This document shows, piece by piece, positions 62,470 through 64,000 of a stretch of DNA of 64,000 bases. Under the pieces are notes generated by a model. That model was not told the DNA's origin and did not search any database. It saw nothing but the letters and a program-made list of their open reading frames with translations. How positions within the stretch are numbered: the first letter of the stretch is position 1; every line of letters begins with the position of its first letter. The translations under genes and the position numbers were made by a program. Source of the stretch: Paenibacillus sp. CC-CFT747 (GTDB taxonomy: Bacteria > Bacillota > Bacilli > Paenibacillales > NBRC-103111); assembly GCA_030323305.1 (NCBI GenBank), contig CP106741.1, forward strand, positions 4,215,501-4,279,500, in the 5' to 3' direction.

Positions 62470-64000
62470 ATGAGTTACGGACGCATTCCGGATGAAGTGA
62501 TTGAGGGGGTCCTCAAGCATCACGACATTGTCGATGTGGTGGGCAAATATGTTCATTTAACCAAGCAGGGACAGCGAATGACGGGGCTTTGTCCGTTCCA
62601 TTCGGAGAAATCCCCCTCCTTTTCGGTCAATCCCGGCAATCAGCTCTATTACTGCTTCGGCTGCAAGGCGAGCGGCAACCTGATCCGTTTCGTCATGGAA
62701 ATCGAAGGGTATACTTTCCCAGAGGCGGTTATGCAGCTGGCCGAGGAAGCCCAGCTCGACTATGAGTGGGAAGTCCCGGACGAAGCGAAGAGCAAGGACC
62801 AGCAGGAGAAGAGCATCCTGTACCAGGCTTATGAATTTACCGCCAAGCTGTATCATCACATTCTCCTGAACACGGAGCAGGGAAAGCCGGCCTTGGAGTA
62901 TTTGCGGTCCCGGGGCGTGACGGACAAATGGATCGAGCAGTTTCAGCTCGGATACGCGCCGACGATGTGGGACAGGCTGGTTCAGCTTCTGGAGAAGAGG
63001 GAATATCCTCTTCCTCTAATGGAGAAAGGCGGCTTAATCTCCGCAAAATCGGACGGGACCGGGTACCTGGATAAATTTCGCGACCGCGTGATTTTTCCCA
63101 TTCACGATCCCAAAGGAAGAGTCATTGCCTTCGGAGGAAGGCTGATGGGAGAGGGACAGCCCAAGTATTTGAACAGTCCCGAAACCATTCTGTTCAACAA
63201 GAGCCGCAGCCTGTTTAATTATCACCGGGCCCGACCGGCCATCCGCAAAAGCGGACAGGTGGTCTTGTTCGAAGGGTATATGGATACCTTGAAGGCTTGG
63301 GGAGCGGGAATTGAGAACGGTGTGGCCACCATGGGAACCTCGCTTACCGAGGATCATGCTGATTTTATCCGGCGTCATGCCGATCAGGTCATCGTCTGCT
63401 ATGACGGAGACCAGGCCGGCCAGAATGCGGCGTACAAAAGCATCGGCATTCTGAACAAAGCCGGAATTCCGGCCGGAATCGCCCTTCTTCCCGACGGGAT
63501 GGATCCGGACGAATATATCGGACGCTATGGCGCAAGCCGATTTCGCAAGGAAATTATTGAGGGGGCGCTGACTTCCGTTCAATACAAGATCCGGTACGCC
63601 AGGAGGAATTTCAACCTCAACAATGAGACAGGGATCCGGACTTATATCGAAACGGCGGTCAAAATCATTGCCGAGGTCAACTCTCCGCTGGAGAGGGAGC
63701 AGTATGTCAAAGAGCTTGCCCGTGAATTCCAGGAATACGAATTCGAGACGATTAATCAGCAGTTGAATACGTATAGGCAGGAATATCTAAATAAACGGGA
63801 CATCAGGGATAATAAAGACAAATCGTGGAATAATGTAATGAATAATGGGAAGGGCAGGGAGAAGAAGCCGTCGCTCCTGCCGCGTTACCACACCGCCGAA
63901 ATTCAGCTGCTTGCGGTCATGATGCATGACCGGGAGGTGGCGGAGCACGTCCGGCAGCAGCTTGGAGAGCAGTTCAATATAGAAACTCACGCAGCACTGG
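62470..64000 (+). CDS. dnaG: DNA primase DnaG (cut by window end)
   Basis: At least 510 aa are visible. The zinc finger CPFHSEKSPSF...YCFGC is at about 40-65 (C-x2-H and C-x2-C), the RNA-polymerase domain follows, and the TOPRIM core has VVLFEGYMD (catalytic Glu), VATMGTSLT and IVCYDGDQAG (DGD acidic triad). The frame is open to base 64000 with no stop, so the C-terminal helicase-binding domain continues beyond the window. The start is ATG 62470. Makes RNA primers at the replication fork; sigA usually follows. Confidence 0.97.
   Translation, partial: MSYGRIPDEVIEGVLKHHDIVDVVGKYVHLTKQGQRMTGLCPFHSEKSPSFSVNPGNQLYYCFGCKASGNLIRFVMEIEGYTFPEAVMQLAEEAQLDYEWEVPDEAKSKDQQEKSILYQAYEFTAKLYHHILLNTEQGKPALEYLRSRGVTDKWIEQFQLGYAPTMWDRLVQLLEKREYPLPLMEKGGLISAKSDGTGYLDKFRDRVIFPIHDPKGRVIAFGGRLMGEGQPKYLNSPETILFNKSRSLFNYHRARPAIRKSGQVVLFEGYMDTLKAWGAGIENGVATMGTSLTEDHADFIRRHADQVIVCYDGDQAGQNAAYKSIGILNKAGIPAGIALLPDGMDPDEYIGRYGASRFRKEIIEGALTSVQYKIRYARRNFNLNNETGIRTYIETAVKIIAEVNSPLEREQYVKELAREFQEYEFETINQQLNTYRQEYLNKRDIRDNKDKSWNNVMNNGKGREKKPSLLPRYHTAEIQLLAVMMHDREVAEHVRQQLGEQFNIETHAAL

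Overview
The window is a chromosomal core region of a Gram-positive, endospore-forming bacterium of the order Bacillales. GC content, codon use, ribosome binding sites and the family make-up most resemble Paenibacillus and relatives. The evidence is gene order: the Bacillus-type string spoIIP-yqxA-lepA-hemW-hrcA-grpE-dnaK-dnaJ-prmA-rsmE-mtaB, then rpsU-yqeY-yqfC-yqfD-phoH-pgpH-ybeY-dgkA-cdd-era-yqzL-recO-glyQS-yqfL-yaiI-dnaG, is kept almost intact, with blocks inserted into it. Genus is inferred, not proven.

Layout. 1-5 kb: asparaginase, a sporulation lipoprotein, a HAD phosphatase, then spoIIP and yqxA. 5-8.7 kb: lepA, hemW and an acetyltransferase. 8.7-15.3 kb: the heat-shock operon behind a perfect CIRCE operator, hrcA-chaperonin-grpE-dnaK-dnaJ. 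The chaperonin is not GroEL but an archaeal/thermosome-like (Group III) chaperonin. 15.4-17 kb: a YfhD-like small protein, an unknown protein and a divergent amidase pair. 17-29.5 kb: prmA, an M50 protease, a very large secreted Lamin-tail/FN3/Big protein behind a structured leader, rsmE, mtaB, a Nudix hydrolase, deoC, a Na/Pi-type transporter and an RlmI-like methyltransferase. 29.7-42.2 kb: a recombination module, addB-addA then sbcD-sbcC. 42.3-46.2 kb: on the minus strand, a GGDEF-EAL protein, an FAD oxidoreductase and a TetR regulator. 46.4-57.7 kb: HIT protein, rpsU-yqeY, a Gfo/Idh oxidoreductase and the yqfC-to-recO block. 57.7-64 kb: a glycine T-box, glyQS, yqfL, yaiI and the start of dnaG, which is cut by the window end.

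A property of the whole sequence matters to every reader: about 29 genes or gene parts are split by a frameshift, and each can be repaired by adding one base, nearly always to a run of G, C, A or T. Essential genes such as dnaJ, hrcA, era's neighbour cdd, and addAB/sbcCD are affected together, so these are best read as homopolymer deletions in the assembly, not as pseudogenes. Coordinates below span the whole reconstructed genes.

No tRNA, rRNA, CRISPR array, insertion sequence or prophage was seen. The strongest biological points are the archaeal-like chaperonin inside the CIRCE/HrcA operon, the Lamin-tail repeat protein with its unusual leader, and three local islands of extreme GC codon use.
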